64,000 bases of DNA, taken from assembly GCA_963738425.1 (NCBI GenBank), contig CAVTWT010000034.1, positions 62,001 to 126,000 of the forward strand, in the 5' to 3' direction. A program made the position numbers and the translations under genes. This stretch comes from CADEEN01 sp963738425. Lineage in GTDB: Bacteria; Pseudomonadota; Gammaproteobacteria; Burkholderiales; Burkholderiaceae_C. The notes beneath the pieces are model-generated. The model made no database searches. It saw nothing but the letters and a program-made list of their open reading frames with translations, and was not told the origin of the DNA. This document shows positions 50,386-59,438 of the stretch, in pieces (the stretch's first letter is position 1; each line of letters starts with the position of its first letter).

Positions 50386-51299
50386 ACATCCTCACCGTCA
50401 CCACCCCGATCTATCTGCTGATCGGGCTGGGTTACCTCGCCGTGCGCGCCGGCTGGCTGGCGCGCACCGACATGCGCGTGCTCGGCCAGTTCGTGCTGCG
50501 CTTCGCGTTGCCGGCGCTGCTGTTCACGATGCTGGCGCGGCGCTCGGTGGCCGAGATCTTCGACGCGCGCTACCTGCTCGCCTACCTCGGTGGCTCGCTG
50601 ATCGCGCTCGCGGCCGGCTGGTTCTACGCGCGGCGCAGCCCGGCCTCGTACCGCGCCTTCGTCGGCATGGGCATGGCGTTTTCCAACAGTGGCTATGTCG
50701 GCGTGCCGGTGCTGCTGCCCTGGCTCGGCCCGCAGGCGGCCGTGGCGATTGCGCTGACGATGATCGTCGAGAACCTGCTGATGCTGCCGCTCGTGCTGAC
50801 GCTGGCCGAGCGTGACGGCGCTCGGCGCGGATCGGCGGCGGCTGCGTTGCGAGGCATTGCGACGACGCTGCTGCGCCATCCTCTCGTGATCGCCATCGTC
50901 GCCGGCATCGTCGTCGCGGCGCTGGGCATCGTGTTGCCGGCGCCGCTGCAGCGCGCGATCGACCTGATGTCACAGGCCTCGGCCGGCGTGGCGCTGTTCG
51001 TCATCGGCGGCTCGCTGGTCGGTCTGCACCTCGCCGGCGTCAAGCAGGATCTGGCGGCTGTGGCCATCGGCAAGCTCGTGCTGCATCCGCTGGCGGTGGC
51101 GGCGCTGGCCTGGTGGCTGCTCGCCGACAACCCGCTGCTGCGCACCGCAGCCATCGCGCTGGCGGCGATGCCGATGCTCGGCATCTATCCGGTGCTGGCG
51201 CAGAAGCATGGCCACGACGCCTTCTGCGCTGCGGCGCTGCTGGTGACGACGGTGGCGTCGTTCTTTACGCTGAGCGGGCTGCTGTGGGGGCTGGCGTAG
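50382..51299 (+). CDS. AEC family transporter
   Basis: A 305-residue membrane protein of the auxin efflux carrier family with about ten helices. Features: TPIYLLIGLGYLAVRAGWLA, LGQFVLRFALPALLFTMLAR, the central GMGMAFSNSGYVGVPVLLPW and SQASAGVALFVIGGSLVGLH. No ATG lies near the beginning. CTG 50382 overlaps the ligC stop as CTGA, and GTG 50337 is the alternative. Placement at the end of the operon suggests transport of protocatechuate or a related carboxylate (inference). Confidence 0.85.
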   Translation: MNILTVTTPIYLLIGLGYLAVRAGWLARTDMRVLGQFVLRFALPALLFTMLARRSVAEIFDARYLLAYLGGSLIALAAGWFYARRSPASYRAFVGMGMAFSNSGYVGVPVLLPWLGPQAAVAIALTMIVENLLMLPLVLTLAERDGARRGSAAAALRGIATTLLRHPLVIAIVAGIVVAALGIVLPAPLQRAIDLMSQASAGVALFVIGGSLVGLHLAGVKQDLAAVAIGKLVLHPLAVAALAWWLLADNPLLRTAAIALAAMPMLGIYPVLAQKHGHDAFCAAALLVTTVASFFTLSGLLWGLA

Positions 51300-51320
51300 G
51301 GGATCCGGTACTACTGCCGG

Positions 51321-52166
51321 TCACTGGGCCCTGTAGGCGGGTGCGTCACCTTGGCCGATTGCACGCAAAGCTTGACGCGCGTCAGCGTCAGACAACTGGC
51401 CGCCCATCGCGTTGACGTAGAGTTTTATCCTGCCCGCGTCCTCGATGCATCGTTGGGCGCCGTCTTTCCCAACTTCGGCCGGATCGCTTATGAGGCCAGT
51501 TCGATCGACGCCCACATACAGTGCGCCCTGCTTTTCGCGATCACGAACAGAGCTGCGCATCGCGGCGCGTGCCTCGGCGAGCAACTTTTCCCATGCCTCC
51601 TTGCCAGGGAACATCGAGGGCGTCACAGGAATCAGCGCAGTGCGATTGTGCTCATCAACCCACTGTAGGTTGCGCTGCAACCAATCGAAGTGCGTCCGCG
51701 CTGCAATGGCGATGCCCTGCTTTGCCGAATGGACGCGGAGGCTTTCCAACACCGCGGAGTCCCACCGCGGCTGGCTCGCGCAAGAGCGCAGGACGAGGGC
51801 CTTGCCGAACTCTTCCTCTGCAAGCACCGCTAGAGCGCAAGCGCGCGGGTGGCGTGCTGCATCGAACAGCAGCACTGCGTCGGCGAGTGTGGCTACGGCG
51901 TTGGCGTACGCCGCCTCAGCAGCGCGAGAGAGGTTCGCGACCAACTTAGACGTAGGTTGAACAGACCACGCTGCTGCTTGCTTTGCTCCAGTCATCAAAA
52001 CCGAATGCTCCTCTGCTGCCTTGATCGGAGCCTCGCAGGCTTGGCCGTGTGAGTCCCAGGCAGCAGCGCCGATCGCGGAGAGTAAGTGCGGCGTCAGACG
52101 CGGCCGCACGGCGCTCAGCTGCGTTTCGAACGACTCGATCCACTGATCGCGGTTTAACGTGGCCAT
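51321..52166 (-). CDS. AbiV family abortive-infection protein
   Basis: A 281-residue protein. The central region ANAVATLADAVLLFDAARHP and ACALAVLAEEEFGKALVLRS is the AbiV signature (helix with the A-x-LAxEExGKA pattern). The later stretch EKQGALYVGVDRTGLISDPA and LYVNAMGGQLSDADARQALR fits the family C-terminus. AbiV proteins stop phage translation late in infection in Lactococcus; distant members in other bacteria are untested. The first 90 residues (NRDQWIESFETQLSAVRPRL onward) are not part of the core. Its upstream DNA is richer in A/T than the neighbouring genes, suggesting acquisition. The start is ATG 52166. Confidence 0.8.
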   Translation of the reverse strand: MATLNRDQWIESFETQLSAVRPRLTPHLLSAIGAAAWDSHGQACEAPIKAAEEHSVLMTGAKQAAAWSVQPTSKLVANLSRAAEAAYANAVATLADAVLLFDAARHPRACALAVLAEEEFGKALVLRSCASQPRWDSAVLESLRVHSAKQGIAIAARTHFDWLQRNLQWVDEHNRTALIPVTPSMFPGKEAWEKLLAEARAAMRSSVRDREKQGALYVGVDRTGLISDPAEVGKDGAQRCIEDAGRIKLYVNAMGGQLSDADARQALRAIGQGDAPAYRAQ

Positions 52167-52276
52167 GACAAACGGGATTGTGCAACCTAGCTGGCGAGTG
52201 TTGGCAGTTGACAAAAGCGGCAATCGAGAAATGGGTCGACGCACGAACTGCCTCACATTCCCGTGCCAACCCGCCC

Positions 52277-52490
52277 TCACAAATCCAACACCAACTGCCC
52301 CGATTTCGCCCGCGAAAAGTACAGCGTGAACTGGTCGTTCGCGGCCTGTTCTTCCGGCCTGAAGTAGCCGTCGCGAGTGTCGGGCTCGCCTTCGCGCACG
52401 TGCGTGATGCAGGTGCCGCACACACCTTGCTCGCAGGAGGCCCGGGCTTCTGTCAGCGCCGGCCCTTCCTGCTTGCGTGGTCGACAGAGA
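52277..52490 (-). pseudogene. vanB remnant 1: ferredoxin domain of vanillate demethylase reductase
   Basis: The C-terminal [2Fe-2S] ferredoxin end of a VanB/phthalate-dioxygenase-reductase-type protein, without its FMN and NAD domains. It reads ARASCEQGVCGTCITHVREG, EPDTRDGYFRPEEQAANDQF and SRAKSGQLVLDL, then a stop. Three cluster cysteines remain, but the fourth (normally in QFTPCCSRAK) is replaced (QFTLYFSRAK), so the cluster could not form. No start codon is available. It is a decayed fragment. Confidence 0.75.
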
Positions 52491-52501
52491 CCTGCCGCTG
52501 C

Positions 52502-53533
52502 TCAGGGCGACGCGCCGTATGGCGGAGCCGAGACGTTGTCGATCTTCCAGATCTCCCCTCCGAAGGTGACGACGTAGGCGGTGTTGCCGATGAACTCAAG
52601 CGAGGTCGGCCGGTCCAGTCCATCGACGACGACGCGCAACGAGCCGTCGTTGCCGACCTGCACCAGCGCGCCGGTGCCCGGCGCCGCCGGAGAGCCCTCC
52701 GGGTTGCCGACGGGGAAGTCGCCCTGCGACAGCGCATATAGCTGCTGCCCTCGACCGAATTCAACATCGACGAGCAGCGGCGCACCGGAGGCAACTTGCG
52801 TCGCGGCGGGCGTCCTCGGCCCGAACGACACGACCTTGCCGTCGCCCGCCAAGTGCGGCACCGGCCCGGCTTCGGCCATGAAGACGGTATCGCCGCGCAT
52901 CGCCAACCCGGTCGGGACGATGTTGCCGAAGGCGATCAACTCGCTGACCTCACCACCCGGCGTTACCCGCAGCACGCGGTTGTGGTGTCCGTCGGTGACC
53001 AGGAAGGCACCGCGGTGCGTCTGGATCGCGTACTGGACGCCAGTCGGCACGAAGAAGTCGGTGCTCGGCGGATGGGCCAGCGAGAACTGCCCGATGTTCG
53101 CGACGACGGTGAAGCTCGTCGGGCTGTCGACACGGTAGATGCCGACCAGCGAGCTGCCGCCAACGTCGGGGCCGACCAGCGTGACGAGCACATACGCCGT
53201 CGCGCCGATGAAGGCGACATCCATCGCGCCGCCGATGCCGACGATCGACGGCGGCAGACCGCTGGCAAACGTCGTGACCTCTCCGGTGTTCGGGTCGACG
53301 CGCGAGATCCTGCCGGCCGCGCCTTCGGTGACGTACAGCGCGCCACCGGGGCCGATCGTGCTGCCCGATCCGCCTTGCAGGCCGCTCGCCAGCAACACCG
53401 GGGCGGCAGGTCCGGCCGGCCTTCTGGCCGCAGACTCCATCGATTCCGAACTCGGCTCCCCGCCGCCGCCGCAGCCGCCGAGCAGCATGAGCGCGAGCAG
53501 CCACGCACGGCTCGAACTATGCGTACGCATCAT
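52502..53533 (-). CDS. ScyD/ScyE-type beta-propeller lipoprotein
   Basis: A 343-residue lipoprotein. The signal SSSRAWLLALMLLGGC ends in a lipobox, followed by GGGGEPSS. The mature part has repeated propeller blades: GGSGSTIGPGGALYVTEGAA, GRISRVDPNTGEVTTFASGL, MDVAFIGATAYVLVTLVGP, VPTGVQYAIQTHRGAFLVTD and EFIGNTAYVVTFGGEIWKID. This is the ScyD/ScyE family pattern, first named in cyanobacterial scytonemin clusters but widespread as secreted propellers of unknown role. It is flanked on both sides by vanB remnants, which suggests it arrived by rearrangement. Confidence 0.8.
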   Translation of the reverse strand: MMRTHSSSRAWLLALMLLGGCGGGGEPSSESMESAARRPAGPAAPVLLASGLQGGSGSTIGPGGALYVTEGAAGRISRVDPNTGEVTTFASGLPPSIVGIGGAMDVAFIGATAYVLVTLVGPDVGGSSLVGIYRVDSPTSFTVVANIGQFSLAHPPSTDFFVPTGVQYAIQTHRGAFLVTDGHHNRVLRVTPGGEVSELIAFGNIVPTGLAMRGDTVFMAEAGPVPHLAGDGKVVSFGPRTPAATQVASGAPLLVDVEFGRGQQLYALSQGDFPVGNPEGSPAAPGTGALVQVGNDGSLRVVVDGLDRPTSLEFIGNTAYVVTFGGEIWKIDNVSAPPYGASP

Positions 53534-53726
53534 ATGATCCTCCAAAGAGGCTGACCTTCCGATGCCGTTGCTGCCGTGCGTCAGTCTCGAAGGTCCAAGA
53601 CGGCTGGCGTGTGCTTCCAATATAGGCGCTCGGCCGATGGAACGACAGGCCGCAGCGACGATTGCGCCGGTCGCAGTAAGAAGCGCCGTCGGCCGGCGAC
53701 GGTTGACGTCTCGAAGCGTCGCAGGC

Positions 53727-53978
53727 CTACAGGTCGAGCACCAGCCGCGCGGACTTCGCGCGTGTGCAGCCGGGCGTGAACTGGTGTTCGCGGCCTGTGC
53801 TTTCGGCGTGAGATACGTCGCAGTGGTCGGGGGCGCCTTCGAGCACGCGCGCGATGCGGCTGCCGCACACGTCCTGCTCTTACGAGGCACTACTTCCACG
53901 CCGGCCACCGCCCGGCGCCTGCACCACGCTCTGGTTCTTCGGTGCGAGCACGTACCAGGCGTTGCGAAGGAATATGGC
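53727..53978 (-). pseudogene. vanA-vanB chimeric remnant
   Basis: One minus-strand frame begins AIFLRNAWYVLAPKNQSVVQ, the N-terminus of a VanA-type Rieske oxygenase. It then jumps to S-stop-EQDVCGSRIARVLEGAP, the ferredoxin region of VanB, and ends QFTPGCTRAKSARLVLDL and a stop. The first cluster Cys codon is now TAA, and the third Cys is Ser (CGSR). Nearly all of vanA and most of vanB have been deleted. With the fragment at 52.3 kb it shows that a vanillate O-demethylase operon once lay beside the protocatechuate genes. Confidence 0.7.
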
Positions 53979-53997
53979 CGTGGCTCCTCGTTCGACG

Positions 53998-54904
53998 TCA
54001 CGCCGCATTCTTCGCCATGTGATGCGCCGCCCTCCCCAGGTGCGCCACGAAGTGCCGCACCGCCGGCGACAGCGCGTTCTGCGGCCGCGACATTGCCACC
54101 AGTGACGCCACCAACGGCCCCTCGCGCACCGGCACCGTGACCATGAACTCTGCGGCCAGCGCATGCGCGGCGATCGGCTGCGGCATCAGGCCGACAAAAT
54201 CGCCGCCGCAGATCAGTGACAGCAGCGACAGGGTCGAGTTCACCAGCGCGCCGGCCGGCGGCGGCGGCAGCCCGTGCTGCGCGAAGAGATGGCTGGCGTA
54301 GCCCTGGTCGGCGCTGGTGCCGGTGAAGACCCAGCGCGCATGCGCCAGCTCGGCGAGTGACCGGGCGCGTGCCAGCGGGTTGCCCTTGCCGACCACGACC
54401 ACCATCGAGATCGGCATCAGCGGCTCGATGATCAGCTCACCCGACGGGATGCCGGCGGGCAGGGGGCCGATCGCGACATCGACTTCGCCCTTGCGCAGCC
54501 GCGAGAGCTGCTCGATGTAGAGCTCCTCGTGGATGCGCAGGCGGATCAGCGGGAACTCGCGGCTGAAGGTGCGCAGCGTCTCGGGGATCAACATCATCAC
54601 CGCCAGCGGCACGGCGGCGACGCTGAGGTCGCCGACCATCTCACCGCCGAGTTGGCGGATCTGATCGACGGCGGTACTCAGCGCGCGATCCGCCGCGCGG
54701 GCATGCTCGAACAGCAGCTTGCCTTGCGCGGTGGCGGTCACGCCGGTGTTGGTGCGCGTCAGCAGGCTGGCGCCGAGTTCGCGCTCGAGTTCGCGGATGG
54801 CCTTGGTCAGGCCAGGTCTGTGAGATGCCCAGGCGCTTCGCAGCGCTGCGCAGACTGCCGTCCTCGACAGCGGCAACCAGCGCGCGCAATGCCTGTAGCC
54901 TCAT
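53998..54904 (-). CDS. LysR-family transcriptional regulator (one frameshift)
   Basis: About 301 residues once one T near 54815-54818 is removed. The N-terminus is MRLQALRALVAAVEDGSLRS, then AAKRLGISQT; after the shift the helix-turn-helix continues GLTKAIRELERELGASLLTR. The effector domain follows: GDLSVAAVPLAVMMLIPETL, EVDVAIGPLPAGIPSGELII and VNSTLSLLSLICGGDFVGLM, resembling the GbpR/CbbR-like aromatic-acid sensors. It is divergent from an AroE-like gene and next to the vanAB remnant, so it may have regulated either. Alternative start ATG 54913. Confidence 0.85.
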
Positions 54905-55057
54905 GGAAACCATGATAACGAGGGGTTATCACGGGGTCGTGCGCAGCATCTGCACCCGATTGATCCGTGTTCATAGACTGCGCTGCGATCCGGCGAGTCT
55001 CTGGAGGATTTCCACAGGACACGCAGCGCGCCCAATGCGCTCTACTCGGTCCTCTCC

Positions 55058-55906
55058 ATGAACATCACCGGCACGACCCGCGTCTTCTTCATCCTCGGCG
55101 ATCCCGTCGCGCAGGTGCGCGCGCCCGAGGTCTACAACCAGCTGTTCGCGCAGCACGGCATCGACGCGGTGCTGGTACCCCTCAAGCTCCCGGCCGCGGC
55201 GTTGCCGGGCTTCCTCGAGCACGGCTTGAAGGCGGAGAACATCGGCGGCTTCTGGGCCACGATTCCGCACAAGGGTCAGCTCGCGGCGCTCTTGAACCCG
55301 AGCGACCCTGTGGCGCAGATTGCCGGCGCGGTGAACGCGGTGCGGCGCCTGCCGGATGGGCGGCTGGAGGCAGCGCTGTTCGACGGCATCGGCTTCGTCA
55401 AAGGGCTCGACCACTTCGGCATCGACGTCAAGGACCGCCGTGTGCTGGTCGTCGGTGCGGGGGGCGGTGGCCATGCGGTCGCTGCGGCGATCGCGCAGCG
55501 TGGGCCGGCACAGCTCGCGGTGTTCAACCGCACGCGTGATCGCGCGGCTGCACTGGTCGATCGGCTGCGTCCGATCACCGGTGCCGCCACGGTTGCGGCG
55601 AGCAATCACCCGGCCGGGTACGACCTCATCGTCAACTGCACGTCGCAGGGGTTGAAGCCGGACGACCCGCTGCCCTTCGACCCGGCGCAAGTGGACACGC
55701 GAGCCGCGGTGGTGGACATCATCATGAGCAAACAGCCGACGCCGCTATTGCGCCTGTGCCGCGAGCGCGGCGTCAAGGCCGAAGCCGGTTTCGAGATGCT
55801 GGTGCAGCAGGTGCCCGAGTACCTGCGTTTCTTCGGCTTCGACGCCCTCGCACAAACCCTGCAGTCGGACCTGGGTGTTGTGCGTTCACTGCTTTATCCA
55901 AAATAG
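55058..55906 (+). CDS. AroE-like dehydrogenase, divergent paralog A
   Basis: A 282-residue shikimate-dehydrogenase-family protein. The family Lys is present (ATIPHKGQLAALL) and the NAD(P) loop is VLVVGAGGGGHAVAAAI. However, the substrate motifs depart from true AroE: the SxS pair is replaced in GDPVAQVRAPEVYNQLF, and NTD is replaced by FDGIG. It therefore probably acts on a different hydroaromatic or aromatic substrate. It is the first gene of a unit with the LivK-type binding protein 13 bases downstream. Confidence 0.82.
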   Translation: MNITGTTRVFFILGDPVAQVRAPEVYNQLFAQHGIDAVLVPLKLPAAALPGFLEHGLKAENIGGFWATIPHKGQLAALLNPSDPVAQIAGAVNAVRRLPDGRLEAALFDGIGFVKGLDHFGIDVKDRRVLVVGAGGGGHAVAAAIAQRGPAQLAVFNRTRDRAAALVDRLRPITGAATVAASNHPAGYDLIVNCTSQGLKPDDPLPFDPAQVDTRAAVVDIIMSKQPTPLLRLCRERGVKAEAGFEMLVQQVPEYLRFFGFDALAQTLQSDLGVVRSLLYPK

Positions 55907-55919
55907 GAGACATCTCATC

Positions 55920-57059
55920 ATGTCCTTGTCCCGTTCCCTGCTGGCCGCCTCGGCCTTCGCCTTGATCGCTGGCGCTGCTTCGGCGCAGCCGATCAAGATC
56001 GCCAACATCGTCGAGCTCTCCGGCGCCGGCGCCACCTCCGGCACCAACTTCAAGAACGGCGTCGAGCTGGCGGTCAGGGAGATCAACGCCGCCGGCGGCA
56101 TCCTCGGACGCAAGATCGAAACCAATACCGCCGACACGCAGAGCAACCCCGGCGTGGCCAAGGGCCTGGCCACCAAGGCGGTGGACGACGGTGTGTTCGC
56201 GGTCTTCGGCCCGGTGTTCTCTGGCTCGATCCTGGTCAGCATGGCCGAGACCCGCAAGGCCGAGATTCCCAACTTCACCGGTGGTGAGGCCGCGGCGATC
56301 ACCAAGCAGGGCAACCCGTACATCTTCCGCACCAGCTTCACGCAGGACACGGCGATGCCGAAGGTGGCGCGCTACATCGCCAACAACCTGAAGGCCAAGA
56401 CCGTCGCGCTGATCTACGTCAACAACGACTTCGGCAAGGGCGGCAAGGACGCGCTGATCAAGGCGCTGGAGCCGCTGGGCGTGAAGGTCACGACCGACAT
56501 CTCGACCGACCAGAACCAGGTCGACTTTTCGGCGGCTGTGCTGAAGGCCAAGCAGGCCAACACCGACGTCGTCTTCGCCTACACCAACGAAGAGGAGTCG
56601 GCGCGCCTGCTGCGCGAGCTGCGCAAGCAGGGCGTGACCAAGCCGATCGTCGGCGAGACGGTGCTGACCAGCCAGAAGGTGATCGAGCTGGCGGGCGAGG
56701 CCGCCAACGGCGCGGTGGCGCATGTGGGCCTGACGGTGGACGCGCCGATTCCCGCGATGCGCGCCTTCCGCGCCAAGTTCGAGAAGGAGTGGAAGTTCAC
56801 CCCCGATCACAACGGCATCAAGGGCTACACCGGCGTCTACGTGTTGAAGGCCGCGATCGAGAAGGCCGGCAAGGTGGACCGCGGGCTCGTCGTCAAGACC
56901 TTGCACGGTCTCAAGCTGAAGGCCGCGGATCACCCCGGCATCCTGATGGACGTCGCGGTGGACGCCAACGGCGACCTCGACCGCGAGAGCTTCATCGTCG
57001 AAGCGCGCGACGGCAAGCAGGTGGTCAAGGAGACCGTGCCGGCGCTCGGCGCGAAGTGA
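55920..57059 (+). CDS. LivK-type ABC substrate-binding protein A
   Basis: A 379-residue periplasmic binding protein with a signal peptide (MSLSRSLLAASAFALIAGAA, cleavage after ASAQ). Family features: IKIANIVELSGAGATSGTNF, ELAVREINAAGGILGRKIET, VFGPVFSGSILVSMAETRKA and LIYVNNDFGKGGKDALIKAL. The C-terminal half is close to that of the second LivK protein at 63 kb (SQKVIELAG, VGLTVDAP, DHNGIKGY). No permease or ATPase genes are nearby, so it must use components from elsewhere. Context suggests an aromatic or hydroaromatic acid ligand. Confidence 0.93.
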   Translation: MSLSRSLLAASAFALIAGAASAQPIKIANIVELSGAGATSGTNFKNGVELAVREINAAGGILGRKIETNTADTQSNPGVAKGLATKAVDDGVFAVFGPVFSGSILVSMAETRKAEIPNFTGGEAAAITKQGNPYIFRTSFTQDTAMPKVARYIANNLKAKTVALIYVNNDFGKGGKDALIKALEPLGVKVTTDISTDQNQVDFSAAVLKAKQANTDVVFAYTNEEESARLLRELRKQGVTKPIVGETVLTSQKVIELAGEAANGAVAHVGLTVDAPIPAMRAFRAKFEKEWKFTPDHNGIKGYTGVYVLKAAIEKAGKVDRGLVVKTLHGLKLKAADHPGILMDVAVDANGDLDRESFIVEARDGKQVVKETVPALGAK

Positions 57060-57144
57060 TGTTGGCCCCTCGCCCGGCGAGTACGCCGGTCGATCACCCG
57101 AGGGGATGCGGGCCGGCTTGGGAGCGGCCCGGCGCTCGGCCCGC

Positions 57145-57976
57145 ATGAGCGTTTTCGACGAACCGAAGATCGACGCGCACTGCCATGTGCTCGATCCGGC
57201 GCGCTTCCCCTACGCGCCGGACGTGGTCTACCGCCCGGCCGGCCAGGAGATCGGGCCGGCTCGATGCAGTACCTGCAGGTGATGGACGCCTACGGCATCC
57301 GCCACGCGCTGCTGGTCGGGCCGAACTCGGGCTACGGCCTCGACAACCGCTGCCTGCTCGACGCGCATCGCGCGCGGGCAGGGCCGCTTCAAGGGCATCG
57401 CCGTGGTGCGCAACGACATCGCGCGCGACGAGCTGCAGCGCCTGCGAGAGGCCGGCGTCATCGGCCTGGCCTTCAACGCCACGCTGCTCGGCGTCGATCA
57501 CTACGCGCGCACCGAGCCGCTGCTGCGCGCATGCTGGCCGATCTCGACATGCTGCTGTCGCTGCAGGTCGAGCACGATCAACTGCTGGCGCTTGCGCTCG
57601 CTGGTCGAAGGCAGCGGCGTGCGCATGCTGATCGACCACTGCGGCCGGCCCGCAGCCGGCGCGCGGCATCGAGCAGCCCGGGTTCCAGGCCCTGCTGGCG
57701 CTGGCCCGCAATGGCCGCACCGCCGTCAAGCTGTCGGGCTGCCAGAAGTTCTCTGCGCTGCCGCCGCCGCACGAAGACACGCGGCCGTTCTTCGATGCCT
57801 GCTCGACGCCTTCACGCTCGACGCCTGCCTGTGGGCGTCGGACTGGCCGTTCCTCAGCGCGCCCGCAGCGGCTGGACGTCGGCCCGCTGCTGCGGCAGGT
57901 CGAGCGCCTGCTGCCCGACGCCGCCGACCGCCGCACCTTGTTCTGGGACACGCCGCGACGCTGGCTCGGTTTCTGA
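57145..57976 (+). pseudogene. LigI-like amidohydrolase, multiply frameshifted
   Basis: Pieces of an amidohydrolase-2 TIM barrel of about 276 residues appear in order but in changing frames: MSVFDEPKIDAHCHVLDPAR (HxH), MQYLQVMDAYGIRHALLVGP-NSGYGLDNRCLLDA, VVRNDIARDELQRLREAGVI, LVEGSGVRMLIDHCGRP, NGRTAVKLSGCQKFSALPPP, LDAFTLDACLWASDWPFL and TLFWDTPRRWLGF. At least six indels are needed. All catalytic landmarks are still recognisable, so either decay is recent or the sequence here is poor. A lactonase role like LigI is plausible. Confidence 0.75.
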
Positions 57977-57994
57977 CAGCCCGCGCTCCGGCGC

Positions 57995-58932
57995 TCAGTA
58001 ACGCGCCCTGAGGCGGCAGCGCCTGGGCCACCACTGCGTCGAGCGCGTCGCGCAGCCAGCGGTGCATCGGATCGTCGTGGTGGCGCTGGTGCCACATCGC
58101 ATACATCGGCATCGGCTCGCACGGCCAGGGGGGCTCGGCCTGCGCCAGGCCCGCAGCGCGCCGACGCGCAGCAGCGAGGGCAGGGTGGCGATGCGCTCGC
58201 TGCCCTCGATGAACGGCCGCACGCCCGCGAAGTCAGCGACCTCACGACGACGCGGCGCTGCACGCCTTGCGACGTCGAGCCAGCGGTCGATCGCCAGCGG
58301 CTGTTGCGGCGCGTGCAGCACGACGACGTGCTGCGCCGGACTCGTACTCGGCGCGGTCGCGCGGCGCGGCGCGCACGCGGGCGTCGTGAGAAGACGACGT
58401 AGCGATCCTCGAACAGGCGCTTGTGCACGATGTCGCCGGCGTCCGGTGGCCGCGGCGAGAGCGCCAGCTGGCAGCTGCGCGCTGCGCAGCATCTCGGCGC
58501 TCGGCACGTCGGACGGCGAGCACCCGCAAGGTCATGCCGCGGCGCCTGCGATCTGCAGTCGCGCCAGCAGCGGCGGCAGCAGCAGGTCGCGCTGCAGCGG
58601 GTTGGCGGCGATCTGCACGCAGCCCTCGAAGCGCGCCGGGTCGAAGCTGCCGTCTTCGGCCAGTGGCATGCAGGCCGGCGAGCAGCACGCGCGCGCGCTC
58701 GGCGAGCGCCAGGGCGCGCGCCGTGGCCACGACGCCGCGGCCCGAGCGCACCACCAGCGGCTCGCCGGCCAAGCGCGCGCAGCCGTTCCAGGCCGTGGCT
58801 GACAGCCGACTGCGTGACGCCCAGGCGCTCGGACGCACGCGTGATCGATTGCTCCTCGACCACTGCCACCAGCAGGGTCAGCAGGCGGCCGTCGATGTCC
58901 AGAGGATCGAGCGCAGTCGGGGGCGTGTTCAT
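57995..58932 (-). pseudogene. LysR-family regulator, multiply frameshifted
   Basis: About 310 residues of a LysR protein broken by several indels. The N-terminus is intact: LDIDGRLLTLLVAVVEEQSI and TRASERLGVTQSAVSHGLER. Later pieces are spread over three frames: GEPLVVRSGRGVVATARALA, LAEDGSFDPARFEGCVQIAA-NPLQRDLLLPPLLARL, and RYVVFSHDARV. The end (HRWLRDALDAVVAQALPPQG or RLRARY) converges with the amidohydrolase remnant. It is divergent from the second ligA/ligB pair and would be its natural regulator. Confidence 0.75.
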
Positions 58933-59125
58933 GTGACGTATGAGTGTCGGTGCCGTTGTTCGCTGCGCGCACGCTGCGCAGACACTGCCGGCAGTCGATG
59001 CTGAATGCAGGCTGCGGCTTGCCTTCGGTTTGACCTGCCATCAAGCAGCGAGGACGCCATGACATGAGACATCCACCGCCAGGTCCCAGGACGACATTCC
59101 CGGCACCACGCTGTTCGACAGCCGC

Positions 59126-59425
59126 ATGGCCCGCAAGGGCTACGCGCTGAACAAGATGTGCTTCTCGTTCAACGACGCCGCCAACCGCGCCGCCTTCGTC
59201 GCCGACGAGGACGCTTACTGCGCAAGGTACGGGCTCAATGCCGAGCAGCGCGAGGCCATCCGCAACCGCAACGTGTTGCAGCTGCTGGCGGCCGGCGGCA
59301 ACGCCTACTACCTGGCCAAGTTCGCCGGCATCTTCGGCCTGGACATGCAGGACATCGGCGCCCAGCAGACCGGGCTGACCAAGGAACAGTTCAAGGCCAA
59401 GCTCGTCGCTTCGGGCCGCACTTGA
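59126..59425 (+). CDS. LigA-type extradiol dioxygenase alpha subunit, copy 2
   Basis: A 99-residue frame, MARKGYALNKMCFSFNDAAN, then EDAYCARYGLNAEQREAIRN, AAGGNAYYLAKFAGIFGLDM and GLTKEQFKAKLVASGRT, a LigA-family alpha subunit. Homology extends upstream of this ATG: the same frame reads QDDIPGTTLFDSR from about 59087, but an in-frame stop and the lack of a start codon imply an extra base near 59084-59088, with the real start near 59059. It lies 13 bases before its LigB partner. Confidence 0.85.
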   Translation: MARKGYALNKMCFSFNDAANRAAFVADEDAYCARYGLNAEQREAIRNRNVLQLLAAGGNAYYLAKFAGIFGLDMQDIGAQQTGLTKEQFKAKLVASGRT

Positions 59426-59438
59426 GGAGAGCGCACAC

